Below, piece by piece: positions 1-8,095 of a stretch of 64,000 nt of DNA. Under the pieces are notes generated by a model, which ran no database searches, was not told the origin of the DNA, and worked only from the letters and a program-made list of their open reading frames with translations. The position numbers and the translations under genes were made by a program. Origin of the DNA: Bradyrhizobium tropiciagri. Its GTDB lineage: Bacteria > Pseudomonadota > Alphaproteobacteria > Rhizobiales > Xanthobacteraceae. The stretch spans positions 1 to 64,000 of the forward strand of contig NZ_LFLZ01000008.1 in the NCBI RefSeq assembly GCF_001189845.1, read 5' to 3'. How positions within the stretch are numbered: position 1 is the stretch's first letter; each line of letters opens with the position of its first letter.

Positions 1-36
1 GGTGGGCTCTCTCCACGAGTCACTCTGTGGAGAAAG

Positions 37-93
37 CCCCCACCCGGATTGCATCTTCGATGCAATCCGACCTCCCCCGCAAGCGGGGGAGGT
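37..93. repeat. Dispersed palindromic repeat, family A, partial copy 1
   Basis: Two adjacent stem-loops. The first pairs GGATTGCATC with GATGCAATCC (47-69); the second pairs CCTCCCCC with GGGGGAGG (71-92). The same arrangement, with different stem sequences, recurs at 3568-3707, 58648-58767 and 61773-61904. It lies just beyond the 3' end of the TetR gene, so it may also act in transcription termination. Function is inferred. Confidence 0.7.
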
Positions 94-106
94 GATCTTC
101 CCAATC

Positions 107-796
107 TCACAGATCCTGCCGCGTCAGCCGGCCGTGCACCAGGACCGGCCGCGCGGCCGGCTTGTTCGGCACGTCGCCCATCGTCAGCGCCATCACCGAG
201 ACCGTGACCACGCGATCGATGATGGCGCGGACGTCGTCGAGGTCGCATTTGCCTTCGGACAGCCGCAGCAGCCGTTCCTTCTCGCGGATGGTGTGGTGCG
301 CCATCGCGAGCGCGAAGTGCAGGCCCCAATACAGCTCGGTGTCGTCGCGGCCCGGCATCGCGCGGCGCATCGCCGCGGCGAATTTGCGCAGATGGTCGAC
401 CTCGCGATTCTTGATGCGGCGGATCGGCGGCACGGATTCGATCGAGGCGCGGATCATGAAGCGCGCCGCGGTCGAGCCTTCGCGATCGGGCCCGAGGCAG
501 CCGCGCAAAGTGGGGCCGACGAGGGCGCGCATGATGTCCTCGATCGCGGCGCGGCCGCCGCCGGCTTCCTCCGCGGCCTTCAATTCGTTGAGACGCTCGC
601 GGTTGGTCTGGATGCTGCGCGTGACGAACAGCTCCGCGATCAATTCGTCCTTGGAGCCGAAATGATAGTTCACCGCCGCGAGGTTGACGTTCGCCTCCGC
701 GACGATGTCGCGCAGCGTGACGTCGCCGAAGCCGCGGTCGGCATAGAGCCGCTCGGCGGCGGCGAGAATGGCGGATCGGGTGTGGTCGCTGGCCAT
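107..796 (-). CDS. TetR/AcrR family transcriptional regulator
   Basis: A 229-residue one-component repressor. The N-terminal helix-turn-helix spans about residues 27-46 and ends in the typical NYHFGSK sequence (43-49). The rest is a helical ligand-binding and dimer domain with no recognisable ligand motif. The start is the ATG opposite the CAT at 794-796. It is divergent from the acyl-CoA dehydrogenase gene at 1092, with a pseudo-palindrome between them. This is the usual layout for TetR regulators of acyl-CoA metabolism that respond to an acyl-CoA or fatty acid. Regulation of the dehydrogenase and kinase pair is therefore inferred; the ligand is unknown. Confidence 0.9.
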   Translation of the reverse strand: MASDHTRSAILAAAERLYADRGFGDVTLRDIVAEANVNLAAVNYHFGSKDELIAELFVTRSIQTNRERLNELKAAEEAGGGRAAIEDIMRALVGPTLRGCLGPDREGSTAARFMIRASIESVPPIRRIKNREVDHLRKFAAAMRRAMPGRDDTELYWGLHFALAMAHHTIREKERLLRLSEGKCDLDDVRAIIDRVVTVSVMALTMGDVPNKPAARPVLVHGRLTRQDL

Positions 797-861
797 GGCT
801 GAGAGCCTTTCCGTTATTCCGCGGTACGCCGGGGAATGACGAAGACGACAGGGAGTTGCAT

Positions 862-892
862 TTCAAACATTTGTATGAAACTATCGTTTGAA
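862..892. promoter_or_regulatory. Candidate TetR operator
   Basis: The sequence TTCAAACATTTGTATGAA (862-879) is a pseudo-palindrome of the form TTCAnACAnnTGTnTGAA. A second arm, GTTTGAA (886-892), is the exact inverse of TTCAAAC at 862-868. It is the most AT-rich stretch of the divergent gap between the TetR gene and the acyl-CoA dehydrogenase gene. Binding is inferred from position and symmetry only. Confidence 0.45.
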
Positions 893-1009
893 GAGCCGGA
901 AATGTCAATCCGCTGATCGCGGGGCGGCGCTCTGGCACACCACCGCCGCCGTTCCGCGAACGCCCTTGCGAGCCGCGGAGGCGGGGTCAACAATGTTGCC
1001 CAAAAGGCC

Positions 1010-1054
1010 AAGGCTCAAAAGCTTAAGGCTCAAAAGCTCAAGGCTCAAACGGCA
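1010..1054 (+). repeat. 15-bp tandem repeat in the dehydrogenase leader
   Basis: The unit AAGGCTCAAAAGCTT/C occurs at 1010-1024 and 1025-1039, followed by a degenerate third copy from 1040. It lies 40-80 bases before the start codon of the acyl-CoA dehydrogenase. The reading frame stays open through it upstream of the chosen start, giving a Lys/Arg/Leu/Ser-rich stretch, but I consider it non-coding. Confidence 0.75.
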
Positions 1055-1091
1055 AGGCCCAAGCCCAAGTCTAGGAAACGAGGAGCGTCCC

Positions 1092-2324
1092 ATGGATTTC
1101 ACGATGTCGCCCAAGCAGAAGGAGTGGCTGGAGCGCGTTCAGGCTTTCATGAAAACGCATGTCCGCCCGGCGGTGCCGATCTACGAGAAGCAGGACGCCG
1201 AAGGTCCGCGCTGGAAGGTGATCCCGATCCTCGAGGACCTGAAGAAGAAGGCGAAGGCCGAAGGCCTCTGGAACATGTTCATGCCGCCGTCCTCGCATGA
1301 GGATGACGAGTTCCACGGCGCGGGATTGACCAATCTCGAATACGCGCTGCTGTCGGAAGAGATGGGCCACATCTCCTGGGCCTCGGAAGTGTTCAACTGC
1401 TCCGCCCCCGATACCGGCAACATGGAAGTGTTCATCCGCTACGGCACCAAGGAGCAGAAGCGCAAATGGCTGCGCCCGCTGATGGACGGCGAGATCCGTT
1501 CCGCCTTCCTGATGACCGAGCCGGCGGTGGCTTCGTCTGACGCCACCAACATCGAGACCCGGATCGAGAAGGACGGCGATCACTACGTCATCAACGGCCG
1601 CAAATGGTGGTCGTCCGGTGTCGGCGACCCGCGCTGCAAGGTTGCGATCCTGATGGGCAAGACCGACTTCAGCGCCGCCAAGCATCAGCAGCAGTCGCAG
1701 ATCCTGGTGCCGCTCGACACCCCCGGCATCAAGGTCGAGAAGATGCTGCCGGTGTTCGGCTTCGACGATGCGCCGCACGGCCACGCCCAGGTGCTGCTCG
1801 AGAACGTCCGCGTGCCGAAGGAAAACATCCTGCTCGGCGAGGGCCGCGGCTTCGAGATCGCGCAGGGCCGTCTCGGTCCGGGCCGTATCCATCACTGCAT
1901 GCGCACCATCGGCCAGGCCGAGGAAGCGCTGGAGAAGATGGTGAAGCGGCTCGCCTCGCGCACCGCGTTCGGCAAGAAGATCATCGAGCACTCGGTCTGG
2001 GAGCAGCGCATCGGCGAGGCCCGCACGGACATCGAGATGAATCGCCTGCTGTGCCTCAAGGCCGCCGACATGATGGACAAGGTCGGTAACAAGACCGCAC
2101 AGGCCGAGATCGCGATGATCAAGGTTGCAGCTCCCAACATGGCGCTGAAGATCATCGACCAGGCGATCCAGGCGTTTGGCGGCGGCGGTGTCTCCGACGA
2201 CGCTGGGCTCGCCAAGGCCTATGCCCACATCCGCACGCTCCGTCTCGCCGACGGTCCGGACGAGGTGCACAATCGCGCCATTGCCAGGCTCGAAGTTCGG
2301 AAGTATGCAAACACGTCGCACTGA
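1092..2324 (+). CDS. Acyl-CoA dehydrogenase, ACAD10/ACAD11 type
   Basis: A 410-residue FAD-dependent acyl-CoA dehydrogenase. Landmarks are [36 protein letters not shown] and [19 protein letters not shown]. These match the dehydrogenase half of animal ACAD11 much more closely than MCAD-type enzymes. Where MCAD has its catalytic Glu (the EGT motif), this protein has Asp387 in LADGPDEVH, as the ACAD10/11 group does. The ATG at 1092 is chosen because it follows AGGAGCGTCCC and begins the family's usual N-terminus; a longer open frame upstream is low-complexity. The next gene encodes the matching kinase half. In ACAD10/11 and the Pseudomonas Lva system, such pairs remove the hydroxyl of 4-hydroxyacyl-CoA through a phosphorylated intermediate. 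That role is inferred here. Confidence 0.9.
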   Translation: MDFTMSPKQKEWLERVQAFMKTHVRPAVPIYEKQDAEGPRWKVIPILEDLKKKAKAEGLWNMFMPPSSHEDDEFHGAGLTNLEYALLSEEMGHISWASEVFNCSAPDTGNMEVFIRYGTKEQKRKWLRPLMDGEIRSAFLMTEPAVASSDATNIETRIEKDGDHYVINGRKWWSSGVGDPRCKVAILMGKTDFSAAKHQQQSQILVPLDTPGIKVEKMLPVFGFDDAPHGHAQVLLENVRVPKENILLGEGRGFEIAQGRLGPGRIHHCMRTIGQAEEALEKMVKRLASRTAFGKKIIEHSVWEQRIGEARTDIEMNRLLCLKAADMMDKVGNKTAQAEIAMIKVAAPNMALKIIDQAIQAFGGGGVSDDAGLAKAYAHIRTLRLADGPDEVHNRAIARLEVRKYANTSH

Positions 2325-2406
2325 GCATGATGCGGAACGCATGGCGTTCGCGCTGACATCGTGCTCAGAATGAAAAAGAGAAATCAGGCTGGCGTGCCAG
2401 CCTGAT
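2323..2406. repeat. Two intergenic hairpins between dehydrogenase and kinase genes
   Basis: The first hairpin has arms GAGCATGATG (2323-2332) and CATCGTGCTC (2357-2366) with one mismatch, and an inner stem GAACGC-atg-GCGTTC (2335-2349). It overlaps the dehydrogenase stop codon. The second pairs ATCAGGCTGG (2383-2392) with CCAGCCTGAT (2397-2406). Neither has a T-run, so read-through to the kinase gene is likely. They could be mRNA stability or partial attenuation elements. Confidence 0.55.
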
Positions 2407-2459
2407 CGCGGGAGCGCCCCAACGCGCTCCTGGAAAAATCGAGTTGAGGGAGCGTCATC

Positions 2460-3518
2460 GTGGCGGACGGCGTCAGGAAAGACGAAGAATTTTCCGGAAC
2501 ACGGGAAGTCGAGGAGCGCCATCGTGTCAACGAGGCGAACCTCGATGCCTGGATGAAGGAACACGTCGAGGGCTATCAGGGTCCGCTCAAGGTCCTGCAG
2601 TTCAAGGGTGGCCAGTCCAACCCGACCTACAAGCTCGAAACCCCCGGCCGCAACTACGTGATGCGCCGCCGGCCGTTCGGTAAACTGTTGCCGTCGGCCC
2701 ATGCGGTGGATCGCGAGTTCCGCGTCATCGCGGCGCTCGGCAAGCAGAATTTTCCGGTCGCGAAAGCCTACGCGCTGTGCACCGACGATACGGTGATCGG
2801 CTCGGCCTTCTACATCATGTCGATGGAGGAGGGGCGGGTGTTCTGGGATCCGACCTTGCCTAGTCAGGACGCCGACGCACGCCGCAAGATCTTCACCAGC
2901 AAGATCGAGACGCTGGCGAAGCTGCACGTCCTCGATCCCGAAAAGATCGGCCTCGGTGATTTCGGCAAGCCCGGCAATTATTTTGCGCGCCAGGTCGACC
3001 GCTGGACCAAGCAGTATCGCGCGTCCGAGACGCAGCACATTCCCGAGTTCGAGAAGCTCGCCGAGTGGCTGCCGAGGACGGTGCCGGAGCAGAAGCGTGT
3101 CTCGGTCGTGCATGGCGACTATCGCCTCGACAACATGATCTTCCACGCCACCGAGCCGCGGGTGCAGGCCGTGCTCGATTGGGAATTGTCGACACTCGGC
3201 GATCCCATGGCCGACTTCACCTATCTGCTGATGCAGTGGACCATGCCGGGCCTCGCCAATGCCGACCTCAAGGCGTTGAACATTCCGAGCCAGGACGAAG
3301 CCGCGCAGATCTACTGCAACGTGACCGGCATGGCCGTGCCGGATCTCAACTGGTATTTCTCCTACAATCTGTTCCGCCTCGCCGGCATCACGCAGGGCAT
3401 TGCGGGCCGGGTCCGCGACGGCACCGCCGCCAATGCCAAGGCTCTCGAGTCGGCCGCGCGCACCGTGCCTCTGTCGAAGGCGTCATGGGAATACGCGCAG
3501 AAGGCCGGCGCGATCTGA
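2460..3518 (+). CDS. Phosphotransferase, ACAD10/ACAD11 kinase-domain type
   Basis: A 352-residue APH-fold kinase. The catalytic loop HGDYRLDN is at residues 218-225 (Asp220 as base, Asn225 as metal ligand), and the metal-binding Asp240 is in VLDWE. The N-lobe sequence FKGGQSNPTYKL and the YVMRRRPFGKLLPSAH stretch match the kinase half of animal ACAD11. The GTG start at 2460 is supported by GAGGGAGC just upstream. It lies 135 bases after the dehydrogenase gene on the same strand, so the two halves of the eukaryotic fusion are adjacent here. The likely substrate is a 4-hydroxyacyl-CoA or similar; aminoglycoside phosphorylation is unlikely given this context. Confidence 0.88.
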   Translation: MADGVRKDEEFSGTREVEERHRVNEANLDAWMKEHVEGYQGPLKVLQFKGGQSNPTYKLETPGRNYVMRRRPFGKLLPSAHAVDREFRVIAALGKQNFPVAKAYALCTDDTVIGSAFYIMSMEEGRVFWDPTLPSQDADARRKIFTSKIETLAKLHVLDPEKIGLGDFGKPGNYFARQVDRWTKQYRASETQHIPEFEKLAEWLPRTVPEQKRVSVVHGDYRLDNMIFHATEPRVQAVLDWELSTLGDPMADFTYLLMQWTMPGLANADLKALNIPSQDEAAQIYCNVTGMAVPDLNWYFSYNLFRLAGITQGIAGRVRDGTAANAKALESAARTVPLSKASWEYAQKAGAI

Positions 3519-3524
3519 TCTGAG

Positions 3525-3566
3525 AAAGCGGCGCGATCCCCCAGGGTTCGCGCCGCTTTCTTTCTT
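3525..3566 (+). terminator. Rho-independent terminator after the kinase gene
   Basis: A perfect 12-bp stem, AAAGCGGCGCGA (3525-3536) with TCGCGCCGCTTT (3548-3559), is followed by TTTCTTTCTT. It starts 7 bases after the kinase stop codon. Confidence 0.85.
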
Positions 3567-3567
3567 A

Positions 3568-3707
3568 ACCTCGCCCCGCTTGCGGGGAGAGGTCGTATCG
3601 CACCGAAGATGCGATACGGGTGAGGGGGGTTGCGCAGATCGTCTGTCACCGTTTGCGTGGATGCAGCCCTCACCCCAACCCGCTCCCCGCAAGAGCGGGG
3701 CGAGGGA
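3568..3707. repeat. Dispersed palindromic repeat, family A, copy 2
   Basis: An inverted dimer. The left half has the stem CCCCGC/GCGGGG and then the variable stem GTATCGCA/TGCGATAC, ending in CGGGTGAGGGGG. The right half starts CCCTCACCCC and ends with the stem CCCCGC/GCGGGG. It fills most of the 321-base gap between the kinase and DMT-transporter genes. No gene is visible in that gap. Confidence 0.75.
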
Positions 3708-3839
3708 GCAGAGGGCCGGCGCTTCTGCGTCATGCAGCATGTTTCCACACTGTAGCCATCTGTGACTTGAGTTCGCAGCGCCGCTTTGGCAAGTCAGTCC
3801 GGTCAACGCTCGCCCTGGTCCTGATCGGACAATTTCACT

Positions 3840-4754
3840 TTGCCCCTTTCCTCAAATCTTCGCGGCAGCCTGTTCATGGCGGCCGCCATGGCCAGCTTCA
3901 CGGTCAACGACACCATCACCAAGGCGGTGTCGGCGGAGCTCAACATCGGGGAGATCCTGCTCGTCCGCGGTCTGGTCGCGATGGTGCTGGTCGCGGCACT
4001 CGCCTGGTACCGCGATGCGCTGCGCAGTTTTGGCGCGCTGTTGATCTGGCCGGTCGGATTGCGCGTGATCGGCGAGATCGGCGGCACGCTGACTTATCTG
4101 TCGGCGATTTCGCAGATTCCGCTCGCCAACGCCTCGGCGATCTTCCAGGCGCTGCCGCTGGTCATTACGCTGGGTGCGGCGCTGGTGTTCGGCGAGCCGG
4201 TCGGCTGGCGGCGCTGGCTTGCGATCGCGGCCGGCTTCATCGGCGTGCTGGTCATCGTTCGGCCCGGCGCGGAGGGGTTTAGCCAGGCCGCGCTGCTGGC
4301 ACTGGCGTCGGTCGGCTTCTGCGCGGTGCGCGATCTCGCGACCCGCCGCATCCCGAAGAACCTGCCGACCGTGTTCATCACGCTGCTCACCACGGTGACG
4401 GTGACGACGGCGGGCGCCGCCGTGCTGGTGCCGCTCGGTGGCTGGAAGCCGCCGTCCGGCCAGGCGCTCGGCCTGCTCACCTTCGCTGCGGTGCTGATCC
4501 TGATCGGCTATCAATGCATCATCGTGTCGCTACGGACCGGCGACATCTCGGCGGTGGCGCCGTTCCGCTACACCGCGCTGCTGTGGGCGATGCTGACCGG
4601 CTATCTCGCCTTCGGTCACAAGCCCGACGGCGCGATGCTCGCGGGTGCCACGATCATCGTGGCCTCCGGCCTCTACGCCTTCTACCGCGAGCGCAAGCGC
4701 GACAAGCTTCGCCCGGCCGCGACGGGACCGGGCCTGCCGCCGGATGGGTTGTGA
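3840..4754 (+). CDS. DMT-superfamily (EamA) inner-membrane transporter
   Basis: A 304-residue protein with about ten hydrophobic helices in two EamA halves (roughly residues 8-140 and 155-285). This is the usual size for drug/metabolite exporters and nucleotide-sugar or amino-acid transporters. The TTG at 3840 keeps the complete first helix (NLRGSLFMAAAMASF). The internal ATG at 3876 would cut into it, so TTG is preferred, though no strong ribosome site marks either. It is preceded by a terminator and repeat, and is probably transcribed alone. Substrate is unknown. Confidence 0.85.
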   Translation: MPLSSNLRGSLFMAAAMASFTVNDTITKAVSAELNIGEILLVRGLVAMVLVAALAWYRDALRSFGALLIWPVGLRVIGEIGGTLTYLSAISQIPLANASAIFQALPLVITLGAALVFGEPVGWRRWLAIAAGFIGVLVIVRPGAEGFSQAALLALASVGFCAVRDLATRRIPKNLPTVFITLLTTVTVTTAGAAVLVPLGGWKPPSGQALGLLTFAAVLILIGYQCIIVSLRTGDISAVAPFRYTALLWAMLTGYLAFGHKPDGAMLAGATIIVASGLYAFYRERKRDKLRPAATGPGLPPDGL

Positions 4755-4768
4755 TCTATCCAAGATCC

Positions 4769-4889
4769 GTAGGATGGGTGGAGCCAACGGGTCCGCGCAA
4801 GCGCGGCCCGATGATAAACTCAGCGATACCCATCAGCTTCGTGCCGCGGATATGGATTGATGGGTTTCGCTGCGCTCTACCCATCCTAC
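4769..4889. repeat. Dispersed palindrome, GTAGGATGGGT family
   Basis: The ends are inverted: GTAGGATGGGTGGAGC at 4769-4784, and its near complement GCTCTACCCATCCTAC at 4874-4889. The interior includes CGCGCAAGCGCG. It occupies almost the whole space between two convergent genes, where it could serve as a two-way terminator. Confidence 0.75.
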
Positions 4890-4893
4890 GAGT

Positions 4894-6065
4894 CTAAACC
4901 TTCGCGCAATGCGCGATCAGCCGTGCGACGAAATCTCCGCACCCCTCGAGCTGCGACATCTCGACGAATTCATCCGGCGTGTGCGCCTGCGCGATCGCGC
5001 CGGGGCCGACCACGACCGACGGCACGTCCGCCATGCTGACGAACAGGCCGGCCTCGGTGCCGAAGGCGACCTTGGCGTGGTCGTTGCGGCCGGCGAGTTG
5101 CTTGGCGAGCGTGACGATCGGTGCGTCCGCCGCGGTGTCGAGCGCGGGGTAATCGAGGATCTCCTCGAAGTCGATGCCGCATTCGGGATGCTGCTGGCGC
5201 ATCCTGGGCTCGATCTCCGCCTTCGCCCAGGCGACGACCGCATCCGTCACCTGCCTCGACTCGGTGATGCCGATGCCGCGGCATTCGAACTCCACGGCGC
5301 AATGGTCGGGCACGATGTTGAGCGCCGCGCCGCCGCGGACGATGCTGGTGAGCAGGGTCGAGTGCGGGACGTCGTAGAGGCTGTTCTGTTCGGCCGCCGC
5401 GGCCAGCAACGCAGCGCGGCGGCGGATCTCCATGATCAGCTCGGCCGCATATTCGATCGCGTTGACGCCGTCGGGCGCAATCGAGGAGTGGCGGGCAAGC
5501 CCGCGGAACGTGGCGCGCACGCCGTGCTTGCCCTTGTGGCCGGTGATCACCTGCATCCGGGTCGCTCGCCGACGAAGCAGCCGAGCGGCTTGACCGGCTT
5601 GCGCGCGACCTCGCGCAGCATCGGCCGCACGCCGACGCAACCGATCTCCTCGTCATAGGAGATCGCAAGATTGATCGGCGTCTTCAGGTCGGCTGCGAGC
5701 ATCTCCGGAACCATCGCGAGGCAGACCGCGACAAAGCCCTTCATGTCGGTGGTGCCGCGGCCGTACAGCTTCCCGTCGCGCTCGACGAGCTCGAACGGAT
5801 TGTGGCTCCAGTCCTGTCCCGCGACCGGCACGACATCGGTATGCCCCGACAGCACCAGCCCGGCCTTGTCCTCGGGGCCGACCGTGACCCAGAGCGAGGA
5901 CTTCTGCCCGGTCTCATCGACGATGCGCTGGCTGCTGACGCCAAGCGAAGCAAGATAGCGCTCGATGTAATCGATCAGCGGCAGGTTGCTGCGGTCGCTA
6001 ATCGTGTCGAACGCGACGAGGTCGGCCAACAGTTTGCGGATGCGGTCGGGACGTGGGCTTTGCAT
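4894..6065 (-). CDS. argE: ArgE/DapE family deacetylase, probably acetylornithine deacetylase (frameshifted in this sequence)
   Basis: An M20 metallopeptidase-family hydrolase; ArgE removes acetate from N-acetylornithine in arginine synthesis. Visible motifs are HTDVVPV (first metal ligands), GRGTTDMKGF, the YDEEIGCVG metal/catalytic Glu region, and C-terminal FGTEAGLF and AHTPDEF. The reading frame breaks near 5563. The coding strand reads GGCGAGCGACCCGG, where GGCGAGCCGACCCGG would restore GEPTRM and give one 390-residue protein. Both flanks are well conserved, so one lost base in the sequence is more likely than true decay. The start is the ATG opposite 6063-6065 (MQSPRPD). It is convergent with the DMT transporter gene. 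Confidence 0.8.
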
Positions 6066-6194
6066 GGATCGGGCCGTGAGCGGGAATGGATCACCCGACC
6101 ATAGCAACGAAACTGTGAAAGGGAAAAGAATGCGAAGCCCGGGTGAGTGGGTTGTCCGGCCTGTAGGACTCACAAGCCGCGCCAAACATTCCGT

Positions 6195-6315
6195 GTCGTC
6201 CTGGCGAAAGCCAGGACCCATTACCCCAAATCTCAATTGTTGCGCGACGCTGGGAACACCACCTCGTTCATCACCGAGTGCGGTGGTTATGGGTCCTGGC
6301 TTTCGCCAGGACGAC
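6195..6315. repeat. Dispersed palindrome, GTCGTCCTGGCGAAAGCC family
   Basis: The terminal inverted arms start GTCGTCCTGGCGAAAGCCAG at 6195 and run to 6220 (ending GACCCA). They are complemented by TGGGTCCTGGCTTTCGCCAGGACGAC ending at 6315. Each arm also folds on itself (CCTGGCgaaaGCCAGG). An inner palindrome, CCACCTCG...GAGTGCGGTGG, lies in the middle. It is the only structure seen in the 309-base gap between the deacetylase and SDR genes. Confidence 0.8.
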
Positions 6316-6374
6316 GTCGGTGGAGGTGGCGCCGTCCGGGCAGCTGCCCGGACAGCGAATGGAGACCGCCGCAG

Positions 6375-7160
6375 CTAGATCGGCTTGCCCGTATACGGCA
6401 TCGACGCCGTCAGGCCGCCATCGACCGGGATGGCCTGGCCGTTGACGTAGGACGCTTCATCGCTCGCCAGGAACAACCCCATCGCGGCGAGCTCGTGCGG
6501 CTGGCCGGGGCGCTTCAGCGGATTGAGCTGGCCGATCTTGTCCTGGGTGCCGCGCTCCTTGGCGCGATCGAACACCGGCTTGGTCATGCCGGTCTCGATC
6601 AGGCCCGGGCAGATCGCATTGATGCGCACGCCGGTGCCGGAGAGCGAGTAGGCAGTGGTCTGCACCAGGCTGATGACGCCGGCCTTGCTCGCGCCGTAGG
6701 GATGTCCGCTGGCGCCGGACTTCAAGCCCGCGACCGAGGCGGTGCAGACGATCGAGCCGTGGCCCTGCTTGGTCATGTACGGGATCGAATGCTTGATCGC
6801 GAGGAACGGGCCGATCAGATTGACGCGCAGCACCTCCTGCCAATGTTCCGGCGTCTGGTCGGCCAGCGGAACGAGGCCGCCGCTGACGCCGGCATTGGCC
6901 CAGATCGCGTCGAGCTTGCCGTATTTTGCGACGGCCTTGTCGATGAAGGCCTTCACGTCGCTTTCCGAGCCGGCGTCCGCGGTGACGGCTTCGACCGTGC
7001 CGCCGGCGTCGCGCACCAGCTTGGCGGTCTCGTTCACGCCATCGGTGCGATCGACCGCGATCAGCTTGGCGCCTTCCTTGGTGAACAGCAGCGACGCCGC
7101 ACGGCCGATGCCGCTGCCTGCGCCGGTGATGATGACGGATTTGCCTTCGAGGCGGCCCAT
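6375..7160 (-). CDS. SDR-family oxidoreductase
   Basis: A 261-residue classical short-chain dehydrogenase. It has the cofactor motif TGAGSGIG (about residues 12-19), ANAG, a Ser in TASVAG and the catalytic YGASK. It should oxidise or reduce an alcohol/ketone with NAD(P). The ATG opposite 7158-7160 is chosen because GGGAGAATCTC precedes it; an in-frame ATG six codons upstream lacks such a site. It is divergent from the histidine phosphatase gene. Substrate is unknown; the acyl-CoA context suggests a hydroxyacyl or alcohol intermediate. Confidence 0.88.
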   Translation of the reverse strand: MGRLEGKSVIITGAGSGIGRAASLLFTKEGAKLIAVDRTDGVNETAKLVRDAGGTVEAVTADAGSESDVKAFIDKAVAKYGKLDAIWANAGVSGGLVPLADQTPEHWQEVLRVNLIGPFLAIKHSIPYMTKQGHGSIVCTASVAGLKSGASGHPYGASKAGVISLVQTTAYSLSGTGVRINAICPGLIETGMTKPVFDRAKERGTQDKIGQLNPLKRPGQPHELAAMGLFLASDEASYVNGQAIPVDGGLTASMPYTGKPI

Positions 7161-7299
7161 GAGATTCTCCCTGTTCACGTGATCCGTGGTGCGTCTGCCG
7201 CGCGACGGAATTCAAACAAAATTTCAAACGTCAGAAGCACTTGAGACGATGTGCGGCGTGACGTACAGCGTGACGGGACACTATTGAAGGGCTCATCCG

Positions 7300-8007
7300 A
7301 TGTCCAATCCAGAGAAGCCTGACGTGACGGTGACGCGGTGGTGGTGGGTTCGCCACGCGCCGGTGCGCAGCGACGGCGGCAACATCTACGGGCAGGAGGA
7401 CATCGACTGCGACACCGGCGATGTCGAAGTGTTCGAGGCGGTCGCAAAAATGCTGCCGCGCAACGCCGTGTGGTATTCGAGCAATCTCAAGCGCACGCAC
7501 AAGACCGCGGAAGCGATCTGGGCCGCCGGTTTTCCGAAGCCCGACAGCATGACGCAGGAACGCGACTTCGCCGAGTTGCATCTCGGCCGGTGGCAGGGCA
7601 TGAACCGCGCCACATTTCTCGCCAGCCGTCCGCCGGGCAACCTCTGGTTCGCCGATGTCAACGAGCCGGCACCCGGCGGCGAGAGTTTCATGGATCTCTA
7701 CACCCGCGTCTGCCGCACCATCGTGCGGATCACCGCAGCTGAAGCGGGCCGGGACATCATCGCGGTCGGCCATGGCGGCGTGATCAGGGCCGCGGTCGGA
7801 CTTGCACTTGGCGGCCAGCCGGATCGGGGCCTGTCGTTTGATATCGACAATGTCTCGGTGACGCGGCTCGATCACATCGCGGCGCCCAACGTGTCGACCT
7901 GGCGGCTGCCGATGGTGAATCAGCAGCCCTGGATCGCCGATCCCCGCCACGCCGCAATGCATCAGCCGTCCGGACCCGAAGTCAGGCCGGCGAGCAAGCT
8001 TGCGTGA
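7300..8007 (+). CDS. Histidine phosphatase (phosphoglycerate-mutase-like) family protein
   Basis: A 235-residue branch-1 histidine phosphatase. The nucleophile is His19 in VRHAP. The SNLKRTHKTAEAI helix follows, then an acidic FAEL segment, and the second catalytic His in GHGGVIRA. It forms a phospho-His intermediate on small phosphorylated substrates. Genes of this type are often found beside ACAD/kinase/SDR groups in proteobacteria (recalled, not checked). A role in recycling a phosphorylated acyl intermediate is therefore possible but unproven. It is followed closely by an SDR gene on the same strand. Confidence 0.85.
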   Translation: MSNPEKPDVTVTRWWWVRHAPVRSDGGNIYGQEDIDCDTGDVEVFEAVAKMLPRNAVWYSSNLKRTHKTAEAIWAAGFPKPDSMTQERDFAELHLGRWQGMNRATFLASRPPGNLWFADVNEPAPGGESFMDLYTRVCRTIVRITAAEAGRDIIAVGHGGVIRAAVGLALGGQPDRGLSFDIDNVSVTRLDHIAAPNVSTWRLPMVNQQPWIADPRHAAMHQPSGPEVRPASKLA

Positions 8008-8095
8008 TCGCGCTATCGCAACACCGGACCACTGCTTAAGCTCAACGCAGAATTCAAACACCTTACGACTCAAAACTCAGACTCGGGAGAGAACC

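Noticed and set aside
1071..3146. Long open frame (691 codons) antisense to the dehydrogenase and kinase genes
   Set aside because: It is the complement of two well-conserved genes, has an Arg/His/Leu-biased composition and no ribosome site; typical shadow frame in high-GC DNA.
3568..3707. CRISPR-like array
   Set aside because: The repeats are paired palindromes of differing sequence with no regular spacers and no cas genes.
4894..6065. argE as a true pseudogene
   Set aside because: Only one missing base, with both halves fully conserved, and the same type of loss found in essential genes.
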